Shown: positions 34,308 to 43,475, numbered from the stretch's first letter. The stretch: DNA of 64,000 nucleotides from Pandoraea fibrosis (GCF_000807775.2 NZ_CP047385.1:2294001-2358000), one strand, 5' to 3'. The notes: generated by a model not told the origin, from the letters alone. A program made the numbers and translations.

Positions 34308-35324
34308 TCATGCAGCGTCGCCCGAGGCGGTCGCTGTTGTCGTTGCCGTCTGCGTGACCGGATGCACCGCAGCCGATTTGCGACGTCCGAGACCCAGGCT
34401 CGTCAGCCCGCCCGGCAGGAACGCAATGATCGCCAGCATGATCGCGCCCATCACGATCTGCCACGTGTTCGGTGCGTAGCGATACGCCATCGCGCGAGCC
34501 ACCTCCAGCAGCAGAGCGCCGATGAACGGCGAGAAGGCGAAGCGTGTGCCCGAGAGCACCGCGATGAAGACAAACTCACCCGAGGTCGTCCAGAACGCCA
34601 TGTCCGGATCGATGTGACCGATGTTGAACGCCTGCAACGCGCCGCCCAGACCGGCGAGGGCACCCGCGATCACATACGTCAGGTGAATGTTCGCGCGCGC
34701 CGACGTGCCCAGATACTCCACACGGATCTCGTTATCCTTGATCGCGGGGCCGAGACGGCCCGGCGTCGAGCGCATGTACACCGCGACCGCCATCACGCAC
34801 ACAATCGCCGCGATGAAACCCACGGCGAACAGATTCGTGCCTGTGAGCTGCCACGGCTCGGCGCTGCTGCCGAGGGTCGGGGCGTTCACGTTGAAGCCGT
34901 CGCTGCCGCCGAGTTCCACGTTATTGAGCAACAGGCCGTAGCAGATCATCGACAGCGCCAGCGTGAGCATCGCGAAGAAAATGTCGCGATAGCGCGCCAG
35001 CAGGAAGCCGAGGACCAGCGCAAGCAAGGCCGAGACGATCATCGAGACGGCCAGCAGCGCGAACAGCTCCGTCAGACCGTAGTAGTTCATGCCGAGGCCC
35101 ACGCAGTACGCGCCGACCGCGAAGAACAGCGCCTGCCCGAACGAGGCCAGCCCCGTGCGCAGCAACAGCGCCAGACCCAGCGCGACGATGCCCTTCGAGA
35201 GCGCCACCGACACCAGAAACTGCCACTGCGGCAGCGCCAGACCTGCCGCACCGATGGCGGCGAAACCGATCACCGCGAGCCACGTGCCGGGCGCGCGCAG
35301 GTGAGAACAGATTGCGGAACTCAT
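34308..35324 (-). CDS. livM: Branched-chain-type ABC importer permease (LivM)
   Basis: Inner-membrane permease of 338 residues with about ten helices. LivM markers include LLLRTGLASFGQALFFAVGAY, LAGLGGALQAF (the EAA-like region) and the closing FLPGGLTSLGLGRR. The C-terminal tail is Thr/Ala-rich. The ATG overlaps the livH stop by ATGA. Confidence 0.92.
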   Translation of the reverse strand: MSSAICSHLRAPGTWLAVIGFAAIGAAGLALPQWQFLVSVALSKGIVALGLALLLRTGLASFGQALFFAVGAYCVGLGMNYYGLTELFALLAVSMIVSALLALVLGFLLARYRDIFFAMLTLALSMICYGLLLNNVELGGSDGFNVNAPTLGSSAEPWQLTGTNLFAVGFIAAIVCVMAVAVYMRSTPGRLGPAIKDNEIRVEYLGTSARANIHLTYVIAGALAGLGGALQAFNIGHIDPDMAFWTTSGEFVFIAVLSGTRFAFSPFIGALLLEVARAMAYRYAPNTWQIVMGAIMLAIIAFLPGGLTSLGLGRRKSAAVHPVTQTATTTATASGDAA

Positions 35325-36217
35325 ATCTTGCGAGCCTCCATCGGAGCGAAGATGCCTTTCGGACGCACAGCCAGCACCAGCGCCATGACGATGTAAATCG
35401 AGAACAGTTCGCCTTGCGGCCAGTAATGCACGGCACTCGCGCGTACCAGACCCACAAGCAGGGCGCCGAACGCTGCGCCGGGCAGCGAGCCGAGCCCGCC
35501 GATCACCACCACCGCAAACGTCAGCACCACGATCTCGACACCCATGCCCGGGGCCACCGATACCGTCGGCGCGGTCAGCGCACCGCCGATCGCGGCAAGC
35601 ACCGCGCCGGCCATGAACGTGAGCACGAAATAGCGACTCACGCGAATCCCCATCGCCTGACTGACTTCACGGTCGTGAATCACCGCGCGCAGCAAACGGC
35701 CGCTGCGCGTGAACTTCAGGAACGACGTGAGGCCGATACCGGCCACGAGCGCTACGCCCACAATCAGGAAGTTGTAGTTCGGGTACGAAAGATCGCCCAG
35801 ATCGAAATTGCCGAGGAAGCTATAGGGCTCCGACACCGAGTACGGATCCACCCCCCACACCAGCTTGATCGCGTCTTCCATGATCAGGAAGAGCGCATAG
35901 GTGACCAGCAGCAGCACCACGGGGTCTTGCCCGTAGAAACGCTTGAGCACCCCGCGCTCCATGATGAAACCAATGGCTCCGCCCGCGACGATGGCCGCCA
36001 GCACGAGCAACAGATAGCTCACGTAAAGATTGCCGCCCTGGGCAACCCACGGGCCGATCAACGTCACGCCAGCGTATGCGCCCAACGCATACAGGCTGCC
36101 GTGCGCCATGTTCAAGATTTTGAGCACGCCGTAGACGAGGGTCAGTCCCAGAGCAACCAGGAACAGCCACGCGGCGTACATCACCCCGTCCACCAGGACG
36201 GCGTAGATCTGCGACAT
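35321..36217 (-). CDS. livH: Branched-chain-type ABC importer permease (LivH)
   Basis: Inner-membrane permease of 298 residues, about eight helices. Family markers: GVMYAAWLFLVALGLTLVYGVLKILNMAHGSLYALGAY at the N-terminus (read in short pieces), VISQAMG-like DREVSQAMGI in the cytoplasmic loop, and VIGGLGSLPGAAFGALLVG near the end. The start at 36217 has a strong AAGGAGA site. It follows the binding-protein gene by 129 bases. Confidence 0.92.
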   Translation of the reverse strand: MSQIYAVLVDGVMYAAWLFLVALGLTLVYGVLKILNMAHGSLYALGAYAGVTLIGPWVAQGGNLYVSYLLLVLAAIVAGGAIGFIMERGVLKRFYGQDPVVLLLVTYALFLIMEDAIKLVWGVDPYSVSEPYSFLGNFDLGDLSYPNYNFLIVGVALVAGIGLTSFLKFTRSGRLLRAVIHDREVSQAMGIRVSRYFVLTFMAGAVLAAIGGALTAPTVSVAPGMGVEIVVLTFAVVVIGGLGSLPGAAFGALLVGLVRASAVHYWPQGELFSIYIVMALVLAVRPKGIFAPMEARKI

Positions 36218-36346
36218 CTCGCATTCTCCTTGGAACGCAAAGCGGCGCGCGGTACACAGACCGTCACGCCAGCCCTGCGGGTACGACTCGAGGTCGTGAC
36301 AGCGATATTGCAAGGAGGACCCGCAGGTCCTCCTGAACGAGGCGCC

Positions 36347-37639
36347 TTAGTGCTTCAGGCCGCCCTTGATCCACTCGGCCGACTTCACGCCTTCGGGCGG
36401 GGTGACTTCCGCGATCGAATACTGCTTGACGTCGGTCACGGTGACCTTGCCGTTCACGTTCTTCACAATGCCGAACGCCGTACCCTGCGCAGCCTGGTGA
36501 CCCTTGCCCAGCGTCAGGCCGATCTTGCCGGCCGGCGCCTCGAACGCCAGGTGCTCGAACGACGCGATGACCTGCTCCGGCGTGGGCTGCTTGCCGCCGT
36601 TAGCTGCCTGTGCTTTCTCATAGGCCGCCTTGAGCGCCAGAAGGCTCTGGTTCATCTTGTACGACGGGTAGCTCGGCGTATCGTTGAACTTCGCGCTGTA
36701 AGCCGTGCGCAGCCAACGGTTCAGGGCATTGTCGGGGGCGAACATGCCGTACATGCCGCGTGCGCCGATGATCACGCCGTCCGGCAGACGCGTCTTGCCG
36801 TGCGTGGCCGTCTCGCCTGCGGTGAGCACGGTGAGCGACTTCTTGAACAGATCGCGCGGACCGGCTTGCACCACCAGGCCCTCCAGATCGCCGCCCCAGA
36901 AGCTCGAGTGCAGCACGTCCGGATGCGCGGCCAACAGGCTCGAAATGCCGGCGTTGTACTGACCTGCGCCCAACTGCGGCATTTGCGAGCTGACTGCCTT
37001 CGCGTTCGGCTTGAGCGCCTTGAGCGTGCCTTCGAAGTCAGCCCATGCGTCCTGACCCCAGGCGTAGTTCTGATTGATACCGGCGTAGGTTTGCAGATCC
37101 GGCTTGCGCTCGGCGACGTAGCGGGCGGCGCCCACGTTGTCCATCGTGGCCGTGGCGACCGGACGGAAGACGTACTTGAAGCTGGCGTCTTCAAACACGC
37201 GCGGCGTGCCGCAATCGAAGAACAGCGTGACCTTCTTCAGCTCTTCCGCGACCGGTGCGATGGCCAGGCAGTTACCCGAGGACGTGTAGCCCACCACGTA
37301 GTCCACCCCTTGATTCAGCAAGTTGCGGTACTCGCTCACTTGCTTGCTCGTGCTGCCGGCTTCGTCGATGTAGACGAGTTCGATCGGCGCGCCGCCGAAA
37401 CCCTTCGTGGCGTAAGGCGCCGGCACCTTGCCAGCGTTGAGCTCGGCTGCCGTGACTTCGGCGGCATTCTTGGCGGGCACGCCGAAGGGGCCGGCGGCGG
37501 CGCCCGACATGAATGTCACGATGCCGATCTTGATCGGCTTTGCATCGGCTTGTGCCGTTGTGGCAACCGAGGCGATGGCGGCGCCGGCCGCAAGTGCGAG
37601 AGCGAGCGGCTTCATGCCGCGCTGGATAACGCGCTTCAT
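36347..37639 (-). CDS. ABC substrate-binding protein, branched-chain amino acid/amide type
   Basis: Periplasmic type-1 solute-binding protein of 430 residues. Signal peptide cleaves near TAQA-DA; the mature start KPIKIGIVTFMSGAAAGPFG is typical of the LivJ/Leu-Ile-Val group. A Cys pair (GNCLAIAP and FFDCGTPR) may form a disulfide. The ligand is not readable from sequence; the neighbouring dehydrogenases suggest a C4 hydroxy-acid or amino-acid analogue. It is the second gene of the operon. Confidence 0.9.
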   Translation of the reverse strand: MKRVIQRGMKPLALALAAGAAIASVATTAQADAKPIKIGIVTFMSGAAAGPFGVPAKNAAEVTAAELNAGKVPAPYATKGFGGAPIELVYIDEAGSTSKQVSEYRNLLNQGVDYVVGYTSSGNCLAIAPVAEELKKVTLFFDCGTPRVFEDASFKYVFRPVATATMDNVGAARYVAERKPDLQTYAGINQNYAWGQDAWADFEGTLKALKPNAKAVSSQMPQLGAGQYNAGISSLLAAHPDVLHSSFWGGDLEGLVVQAGPRDLFKKSLTVLTAGETATHGKTRLPDGVIIGARGMYGMFAPDNALNRWLRTAYSAKFNDTPSYPSYKMNQSLLALKAAYEKAQAANGGKQPTPEQVIASFEHLAFEAPAGKIGLTLGKGHQAAQGTAFGIVKNVNGKVTVTDVKQYSIAEVTPPEGVKSAEWIKGGLKH

Positions 37640-37749
37640 ACTGGTTTCCTTTGGTGGTGTTGCGACTTGTGTGTCGATTTATGCGTTAGCGGAGTTCTGA
37701 TGCTCCGGTGCGTCGGTGCGAGGGCAGGGCCCGTTACCGGGCCCGTCCA

Positions 37750-39198
37750 TCACACTTGCAGGCACAGGTACTTCAGTTCGAGGTATTCCTCGATGCCGTA
37801 GTGCGAGCCTTCACGGCCCACGCCGGATTGCTTGATGCCGCCGAACGGCGCGACTTCGTTGGAGATCAGGCCGGTGTTCAGACCGACCATGCCGTACTCG
37901 AGCGCCTCGGCCGTGCGCCACGCGCGCGAGATATCACGCGTGTACAGATAGGCCGCGAGACCGAATTCGGTGTCGTTCGCCAGGGCGACGGCGTCGGCAT
38001 CGCGCGTGAAGCGGAACAGCGGCGCTACCGGGCCGAAGATTTCTTCGCGTGCCACGCGCATTTGCGACGTTGCATCGGCGATCACGGTCGGTGCGTAGTA
38101 AGTGCCGCCCAACGCGTGCGCTTCGCCGCCGACCAGCACGCGGCCGCCGCGGGACTTGGCGTCTTCGACCAGCGTCACGACCTTTTCCACGGCCTTGCCT
38201 TCGATCAGCGGGCCGATCGTCACGCCGTCTTCCAGACCGTTGCCGACCTTCATCTCGGCGACACGCCTGGCGAATTTCTCGGCGAATGCGTCGTAGACGC
38301 CATCCTGAATATAGAAGCGGTTGGCGCACACGCAGGTCTGGCCACCGTTGCGGTACTTCGCGGCGATGGCACCTTCGACGGCGGCGTCGAGGTCGGCGTC
38401 GTCGAACACGATGAACGGGGCGTTGCCGCCCAGTTCCAGCGACATGCGCTTGACCGTCGGTGCGCACTGCGCCATGAGCAGACGGCCCACGCCGGTCGAG
38501 CCGGTGAACGACAGCTTGCGCACGCTCGGGTGCGCGGTAAGCACGCCGCCCACTGCGCGGGCATCCCCCGTGACCACCTGGAACACGCCACCCGGAATGC
38601 CGGCGCGATGGGCCAGTTCGGCCAGCGCGAAGGCCGACAGCGGCGTGAGTTCGGACGGCTTGACCACGATGGCGCAACCCGCGGCCAGTGCCGGGGCGAC
38701 CTTGCGCGTGATCATCGCTGCGGGGAAGTTCCACGGCGTGATGGCCGCGCACACGCCCACCGGCTGCTTGAGCGTGACGAGGCGCTTGTCCGACGCAGGC
38801 GTGGCGAGCACGTCGCCATCGACCCGCTTGGCTTCCTCCGCAAACCACTCGATGAAGCTCGCGGCATAGGCGATCTCGCCGCGCGACTCTGCCAGCGGCT
38901 TACCTTGCTCGCGGGTCATCAGGTACGCCAGATCGTCGGTATTGGCGATCATCAGATCGAACCAGCGGCGCAACACGGCGGCGCGCTCCTTGCCGGTGCG
39001 GGCCGCCCACGGCTTTTGCGCCGCTTCGGCCGCGACCACCGCACGCGTGGTTTCCTCGGCGCCGAGTTCCGGCACCTTGGCCAGCACTTCGCCCGTGGCC
39101 GGGTCGAGCACGTCGAACGTCTTGCCGCTGTCGGCGGCGATCCATTGACCGTCGACCCAGGCGAGGGTCTTGAGAAGGGTAGTGTCTTTGAGTTGCAT
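37750..39198 (-). CDS. gabD: NAD(P)-dependent succinate-semialdehyde dehydrogenase
   Basis: Oxidises succinate semialdehyde to succinate. The 482-residue protein carries the aldehyde dehydrogenase residues Asn157 (PWNFPA), Glu255 (LELGGNAP) and Cys289 (GGQTCVC). The second Cys291 two residues later is the redox pair seen in GabD enzymes. FTGSTGVGRLL is the cofactor loop. It is the first gene of a seven-gene operon ending in an iron alcohol dehydrogenase. Three tandem repeats lie 76 bases upstream, facing a divergent IclR gene. Glutarate semialdehyde is a possible second substrate. Confidence 0.93.
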   Translation of the reverse strand: MQLKDTTLLKTLAWVDGQWIAADSGKTFDVLDPATGEVLAKVPELGAEETTRAVVAAEAAQKPWAARTGKERAAVLRRWFDLMIANTDDLAYLMTREQGKPLAESRGEIAYAASFIEWFAEEAKRVDGDVLATPASDKRLVTLKQPVGVCAAITPWNFPAAMITRKVAPALAAGCAIVVKPSELTPLSAFALAELAHRAGIPGGVFQVVTGDARAVGGVLTAHPSVRKLSFTGSTGVGRLLMAQCAPTVKRMSLELGGNAPFIVFDDADLDAAVEGAIAAKYRNGGQTCVCANRFYIQDGVYDAFAEKFARRVAEMKVGNGLEDGVTIGPLIEGKAVEKVVTLVEDAKSRGGRVLVGGEAHALGGTYYAPTVIADATSQMRVAREEIFGPVAPLFRFTRDADAVALANDTEFGLAAYLYTRDISRAWRTAEALEYGMVGLNTGLISNEVAPFGGIKQSGVGREGSHYGIEEYLELKYLCLQV

Positions 39199-39273
39199 GG
39201 CAGTGGGCCGGGCGCGCCGGCTTTTCCTGTTGGCGAATCGGCGTGCGGCAGGGTCTCGGCTTGTCGCTTGCCG

Positions 39274-39330
39274 TTCTATCTATTGAACGGTATTCTATGT
39301 ATTGAATGTGATTCTACGTATTGAACGTTT
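39274..39330. promoter_or_regulatory. Three tandem 19-bp repeats, probable IclR operator
   Basis: Units begin at 39274, 39293 and 39312, each TTCTAnnTATTGAAnGnnn-like. Within each, TTC-N8-GAA forms an imperfect palindrome (TTCnATnnATnGAA in the clearest copy). The 19-bp period places all three on nearly the same helix face. They lie in the gap between gabD and the IclR gene. Confidence 0.75.
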
Positions 39331-39446
39331 CGGGTGCAACTAAGGGGTTTTCCTAGGGCGGAATGAGAATGACTTGCCCGTACCATGCTGGCGGCGTGGC
39401 CTGCCACCCGATCCCTCCTCACGATTTCGAAGCCGATTCCCGATTC

Positions 39447-40277
39447 ATGCCCAAGCGCAAACTCGACGTACCCGCCAATGCCTCTTCCGATGTCCTCGCC
39501 ACCGAGCCGCTCAAGACCACGGCACCTGCCGTGGTGCGGGCGGTGCACATCCTCGATGTGATTGCGGCGTCGTCCGAACCCGTGGCGCTGGCTGATCTGG
39601 CGCGCGAGACGGGCGTACCCAAGAGCACGCTGCATGGTTTGTGCGAGACGCTGGTCAAGCTGCGTCTGGTCAAGCGCCATGCCAACGGCGGCATGACGAT
39701 GGGGTCCTATGTGATGGGATGGGCGAATGCGTTTCTGTCGCAGACCAACATCACCGAGGAGTTCCGGGCGGTCTGGGAGGCGTCGCGCGCCTTTGCACAG
39801 GAAACGGTGACCCTGTCCGTGCTGGACGGCGCCGACGTCATCTATCTGGCTTGCCACAACGGCAACCGGCCGTTGGGCGTGACGTTCCGGATTGGTATGC
39901 GACTGCCCGCGCCGTACACGGCGACGGGCAAAGCCATGCTCTCGACGTTGCCGCCGGGCGAGGCGGCCGACCTGCTGGCCGGTGCCTGGCCTGCACCGCT
40001 TACACGCGCGAGCGTGAGCGCTTATCCGGCGTTGGCCGAGGAGATGGCGCAGGTGCGCCGCGATGGCTATTCGATCGACAACGGTCAAATGCGCGAAGGC
40101 ATGATTTGCTTCGGTGCACCGGTGTTCGATGCGAGCGGCGAGCGCGCCGTGGCGGGGCTGGCCGTTAGCTTTCTCACGAACGAGATCGATTCGCAGACCG
40201 GTCAGCGCATTGGACGCCAGATGCGCGAACTGGCTGATCAGCTCTCCGTGCGGCTCGGCGCTCAGGCCCGCCGCTAA
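39447..40277 (+). CDS. IclR family transcriptional regulator
   Basis: This 276-residue regulator has an N-terminal winged helix (RAVHILDVIAASSEPVALAD, ETGVPKSTLHGLCETL as recognition helix) and a C-terminal IclR effector domain (LPAPYTATGKAMLS, MREGMICFGAPVFDASG). It is divergent from the gabD-liv-adh operon and is its probable regulator. The start is uncertain: ATG at 39447 lacks a ribosome site, and an ATG at 39363 in frame would add 28 residues. Confidence 0.9.
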   Translation: MPKRKLDVPANASSDVLATEPLKTTAPAVVRAVHILDVIAASSEPVALADLARETGVPKSTLHGLCETLVKLRLVKRHANGGMTMGSYVMGWANAFLSQTNITEEFRAVWEASRAFAQETVTLSVLDGADVIYLACHNGNRPLGVTFRIGMRLPAPYTATGKAMLSTLPPGEAADLLAGAWPAPLTRASVSAYPALAEEMAQVRRDGYSIDNGQMREGMICFGAPVFDASGERAVAGLAVSFLTNEIDSQTGQRIGRQMRELADQLSVRLGAQARR

Positions 40278-40284
40278 GGTATAT

Positions 40285-40310
40285 CCACGCTGTCAGCGTG
40301 GTGTCATTTT
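40285..40310 (+). terminator. Terminator after the IclR gene
   Basis: CCACGC (40285-40290) pairs with GCGTGG (40296-40301) around five bases, then GTCATTTT follows. Confidence 0.6.
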
Positions 40311-40526
40311 CCCGTCAGGCAGGTGCTGATCTGCCGACAGCGTGGTGCGGCCATCGGATTGTTATCTTTGACGGAACAGTCATGTTCAATTATGCGGGCT
40401 ATTCCCTAGGGGTTATCACTGGCATTATTTGGCCTTGACTGATGTCCAGACAAGCCAGCGGAAGCGTAGGGAAGCGCGATCCCGGCGGTGCCATGGGGCG
40501 GACATCCATTCGGGAAGCACTACGCC

Positions 40527-41168
40527 ATGTCCAATATCGCAATCGTGTACTACTCGCAAGGCGGCGCAACCGCCATGATTGCTCATTCCGTCGCGCAAGG
40601 CGTGAACGACGCCGGCGCACATGCACAACTGCTCAGTATCGAGCCGCACCAACTCGTTGACGGGCAATGGCACGACGAGGCCATGCTCGCACGTCTGGCT
40701 GCCGCCGATGCGATCATCTTCGGTGCACCGGCCTATCAGGGCGGGATCGCCGCGCCGTTCAGGGCCTTTGCCGACGCCACGACCGGCATGTGGCGGGCGC
40801 GTAGCTGGCGCAACAAGGTCGCAGGCGGATTTGCGTTCAGTTGCCGTTCGGCCGACGACAAACGCAACACCCTCGACTACTTCGCGGCACTCGCTGCGCA
40901 GCAGGGGATGGTGTGGGCCGATGTCGAAACCTCGGACATCGAAGTGAGTGTCTCTGCCGGCAAGCGTCATCCCGGTGAGTTTCCGGCCGCAGCGGTGTCG
41001 GGGATGGAAGTCGACGCCGCCTATGCCCTCGATCCGGCAGATGTGATCGCGGGCAAGCAATATGGCCGCAACGTCGCCGGGATGGTGGCGCGTCTCGCGG
41101 GCGAAGTGCTCGAATCGCCCGCCGCGCTCGCACGCCGTGCGCGCGAAGCGGCCGAACGGCGTCTCTGA
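40527..41168 (+). CDS. Flavodoxin-like NAD(P)H-dependent oxidoreductase
   Basis: A 213-residue flavoprotein of the WrbA/flavodoxin-fold group. The FMN phosphate loop is VYYSQGGATAMIA; the second flavin loop is IIFGAPAYQGGIAAPFRAFADAT; GGFAFSCRSADDKRNTL follows. It would reduce quinones or serve as a flavin reductase in the cytoplasm. Single gene closed by a strong terminator. The start ATG at 40527 has GGGAAG 9-10 bases upstream. Confidence 0.87.
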   Translation: MSNIAIVYYSQGGATAMIAHSVAQGVNDAGAHAQLLSIEPHQLVDGQWHDEAMLARLAAADAIIFGAPAYQGGIAAPFRAFADATTGMWRARSWRNKVAGGFAFSCRSADDKRNTLDYFAALAAQQGMVWADVETSDIEVSVSAGKRHPGEFPAAAVSGMEVDAAYALDPADVIAGKQYGRNVAGMVARLAGEVLESPAALARRAREAAERRL

Positions 41169-41245
41169 TTCCCGGTCGCGTCGGCAACGCGTGAGTGGCA
41201 GGCGGGGCCGCGAAAGACCGCCGGAGATGAATCGCAGTCGCCATG

Positions 41246-41286
41246 AAAAAAGGCGTGGGGCCGGATAGGGCGCCCACGCCTTTTTT
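41246..41286. terminator. Bidirectional terminator between convergent genes
   Basis: AAAAAAGGCGTGGG (41246-41259) pairs with CCCACGCCTTTTTT (41273-41286), a perfect 14-bp stem. The T-run on each strand serves the flavodoxin-like gene and the GntR gene. Confidence 0.95.
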
Positions 41287-41302
41287 CATTGGCAGGACAG
41301 AC

Positions 41303-42019
41303 TCAGTTGCTTGGCGCGTCGCTGGCCGGTTCGGCGTGGATTTGCAGGACGGCGTCGCGTTTGGCCAGCAGGTGCTTGCGCAGAATTTCGCCGAGGCGCT
41401 TGCCGTCGTGTTTTTCCAGCGCATCGATCATCTGCTCGTGTTCCGAAATGGCGCGGTCCCACTTGTCCGCATGGAAGTTCGAGCGAAAGCGCAGCGCCAT
41501 CAGACGTCGATTGATCGACATATACGTCTGACGCAGCGCCCCGTTACGCGCTGCTTCGTTGATGCGATCGTGAATTGCCTGATTGCGCGCGTAGTAGCCC
41601 GGCAGATCCTGCTGTGCGCGGCACGCGAGCATCGCGTAATGCAGCGCCTTGACCTCGGCCAGTTCGACGGGCGTCATGCGCTCGGCGGCCAGTTCACCCG
41701 AAAACGCTTCGAGAGCACTCATCAGCTCGAACATTTCCCGGATTTCCTTCTCCGTCATGCGGGCGACGCTCGCCCCGCGATTCGGCGCGATCTCGATCAA
41801 TCCCTCTGCGGCCAGCACCTTGAAGGCTTCGCGCAGCGGCGTGCGCGAGATGCCCAGGGTTTCGCACAACTCGCGTTCGTTGAGTTTGACACCGGGGGAG
41901 AGCACCCCCTCGATGATGAGCTTGCGCAAGTGCTCGACCACGGTGTCGTGCAAACGCAGGCGTTCCACACGCGGAATGTCTGGGGTGGCAATCGTCGACG
42001 TGTTTTCCATTTTTTGCAT
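41303..42019 (-). CDS. GntR family regulator, FCD subfamily
   Basis: This 238-residue regulator has an N-terminal winged helix (GVKLNERELCETLGISRTPLREAFKVL) and a helical FCD ligand domain. Metal-binding-type residues include the His in NQAIHDRINEAA, the His in ISEHEQMIDAL, and the final HLLAKRDAVLQIH. It is divergent from the class V aminotransferase cluster and likely its regulator. A near-palindrome resembling the one at 42146 covers the ATG at 42019, so the true start may be the ATG at 42010, and the protein would repress itself. Confidence 0.92.
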   Translation of the reverse strand: MQKMENTSTIATPDIPRVERLRLHDTVVEHLRKLIIEGVLSPGVKLNERELCETLGISRTPLREAFKVLAAEGLIEIAPNRGASVARMTEKEIREMFELMSALEAFSGELAAERMTPVELAEVKALHYAMLACRAQQDLPGYYARNQAIHDRINEAARNGALRQTYMSINRRLMALRFRSNFHADKWDRAISEHEQMIDALEKHDGKRLGEILRKHLLAKRDAVLQIHAEPASDAPSN

Positions 42020-42025
42020 TCAAAA
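42012..42025. promoter_or_regulatory. GntR operator at its own start
   Basis: TTTTGCATTCAAAA differs at one position from the core of the palindrome at 42146-42161 and overlaps the first possible start codon of the GntR gene. Confidence 0.6.
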
Positions 42026-42145
42026 TCATCAAGCCTTCATGATCGCGATTGTAACGTACCGTCTCCGGTACCCCTATCTCTAGGGTAAACGCCTGTATTA
42101 AAAGCGCTTCTCACCTCTTGCGAAAGTCTTCGGCTCTGCTAAAGT

Positions 42146-42161
42146 ATTTTGCATGCAAAAT
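42146..42161. promoter_or_regulatory. GntR-type palindrome upstream of the aminotransferase gene
   Basis: ATTTTGCATGCAAAAT is a perfect 16-bp palindrome 36 bases before the aminotransferase ATG. FCD-type GntR proteins typically bind short AT-flanked palindromes of this kind. Confidence 0.7.
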
Positions 42162-42196
42162 TCAAAATAGAATTTTTGAAGAGGAGAGAGACGTTC

Positions 42197-43417
42197 ATGT
42201 TGAAGCTCGATTTCCATCCCTCGGGTCGCCATTTCCTGCAGATCCCTGGTCCCAGCCCGGTGCCCGATCGTATTTTGCGCGCCATGAGCTACCCGACGAT
42301 CGACCACCGCGGCCCGGAATTCGGCGCGCTCGGTCGCAAGGTGCTGGCCGACATCAAGAAGATTTTCAAGACGGAACAGCCGGTCGTGATTTATCCGGCG
42401 TCGGGGACGGGCGCGTGGGAAGCCGCGCTGACGAATACGCTCTCGCCCGGCGACCACGTGCTCATGTTCGAGACGGGGCACTTCTCCACGCTGTGGAAGA
42501 AGATGGCCGAGAACCTGGGGCTGAAGCCAGAGTTCATCGGCCTGCCGGGGACCGACGGCTGGCGCCGTGGCGTGCAGCCGGACATGATCGAAGCTCGTCT
42601 TCGTGCCGACACCACCCATGACATCAAGGCCGTGTGCGTGGTGCACAACGAAACCTCGACCGGCGTGACGTCGGACATCGCGGCCGTGCGGCGTGCCATC
42701 GACGCTGCCGGGCATCCCGCGCTGCTGCTCGTCGACACGATCTCGGGTCTCGGCTCGGCCGATTACCGTCACGACGAATGGGGGGTGGACGTCACCGTCT
42801 CGGGCTCGCAGAAGGGCCTGATGCTGCCGCCGGGGATCAGTTTCAACGCGGTCTCGCCCAAGGCGCTCGAAGCCGGCCGCCACGCCAGGCTGCCGCGCGC
42901 CTTCTGGGGCTGGCAAGAAATCATCGAAGCGAACAAGAACGGCTACTGGCCGTACACGCCGAACACGAATCTGCTGTACGGCCTGTCCGAAGCGCTCGAC
43001 ATGATTCTCGAAGAAGGGCTGGACAACGTGTTCGCCCGCCACCAGCGTCTGGCCGAGGCCACGCGCCGCGCGGTGCGTGCGTGGGGGCTCGAGATTCAGT
43101 GTCAGGACCCGGCGGTATACAGCCCGGTGCTCACGGGCGTGGTCATGCCGCAAGGGGTGGATGCCGACGACGTGCGCAAACGCATCTACGAACGCTTCGA
43201 TATGTCGCTCGGGCAGGCGCTCGGCAAGATCCGCGGCACGATGTTCCGCATCGGCCATCTGGGCGACTGCAATGACCTCACGCTCATGGCAACGCTCGCG
43301 GGCTGCGAAATGGGTCTGCAAATTTCCGGCGTGAAACTCGCCGGTTCAGGTGTCGTCGCAGCCATGGACTACCTGGCACAGGCAAAAGATACGCCGTCTC
43401 TCAAGGCCGCTGCCTGA
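42197..43417 (+). CDS. Class V aminotransferase, serine/aspartate-glyoxylate type
   Basis: PLP-dependent aminotransferase of 406 residues resembling serine-glyoxylate (SgaA) and aspartate-glyoxylate (BhcA) enzymes, which convert glyoxylate to glycine. Family markers are LQIPGPSPVPDRILRAMSYP, IDHRGPEF, VHNETSTGVTSD, and SGSQKGLMLPPG with the PLP lysine. It ends RIGHLGDCNDLTLMATLAGCE. It is first in the cluster with an MFS carrier, an FAD/Fe-S dehydrogenase and a D-threonine-aldolase-like enzyme. GGAGAG 7 bases upstream fixes the start at 42197. Confidence 0.9.
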   Translation: MLKLDFHPSGRHFLQIPGPSPVPDRILRAMSYPTIDHRGPEFGALGRKVLADIKKIFKTEQPVVIYPASGTGAWEAALTNTLSPGDHVLMFETGHFSTLWKKMAENLGLKPEFIGLPGTDGWRRGVQPDMIEARLRADTTHDIKAVCVVHNETSTGVTSDIAAVRRAIDAAGHPALLLVDTISGLGSADYRHDEWGVDVTVSGSQKGLMLPPGISFNAVSPKALEAGRHARLPRAFWGWQEIIEANKNGYWPYTPNTNLLYGLSEALDMILEEGLDNVFARHQRLAEATRRAVRAWGLEIQCQDPAVYSPVLTGVVMPQGVDADDVRKRIYERFDMSLGQALGKIRGTMFRIGHLGDCNDLTLMATLAGCEMGLQISGVKLAGSGVVAAMDYLAQAKDTPSLKAAA

Positions 43418-43447
43418 CCTGCCGTTAGTTGTCCTTATCAGGAGACG

Positions 43448-43475
43448 AGGACGCCGTTGCCGTAGTCGGCGTCCT
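43448..43475 (+). other. Intercistronic hairpin
   Basis: AGGACGCCG (43448-43456) pairs with CGGCGTCCT (43467-43475), 30 bases after the aminotransferase stop and with no T-run. It may lower or stabilise downstream message. Confidence 0.4.

Noticed and set aside
35312..37801. An 829-codon open frame on the plus strand
   Set aside because: It is antisense to livH and the binding-protein gene and has no recognisable protein sequence.
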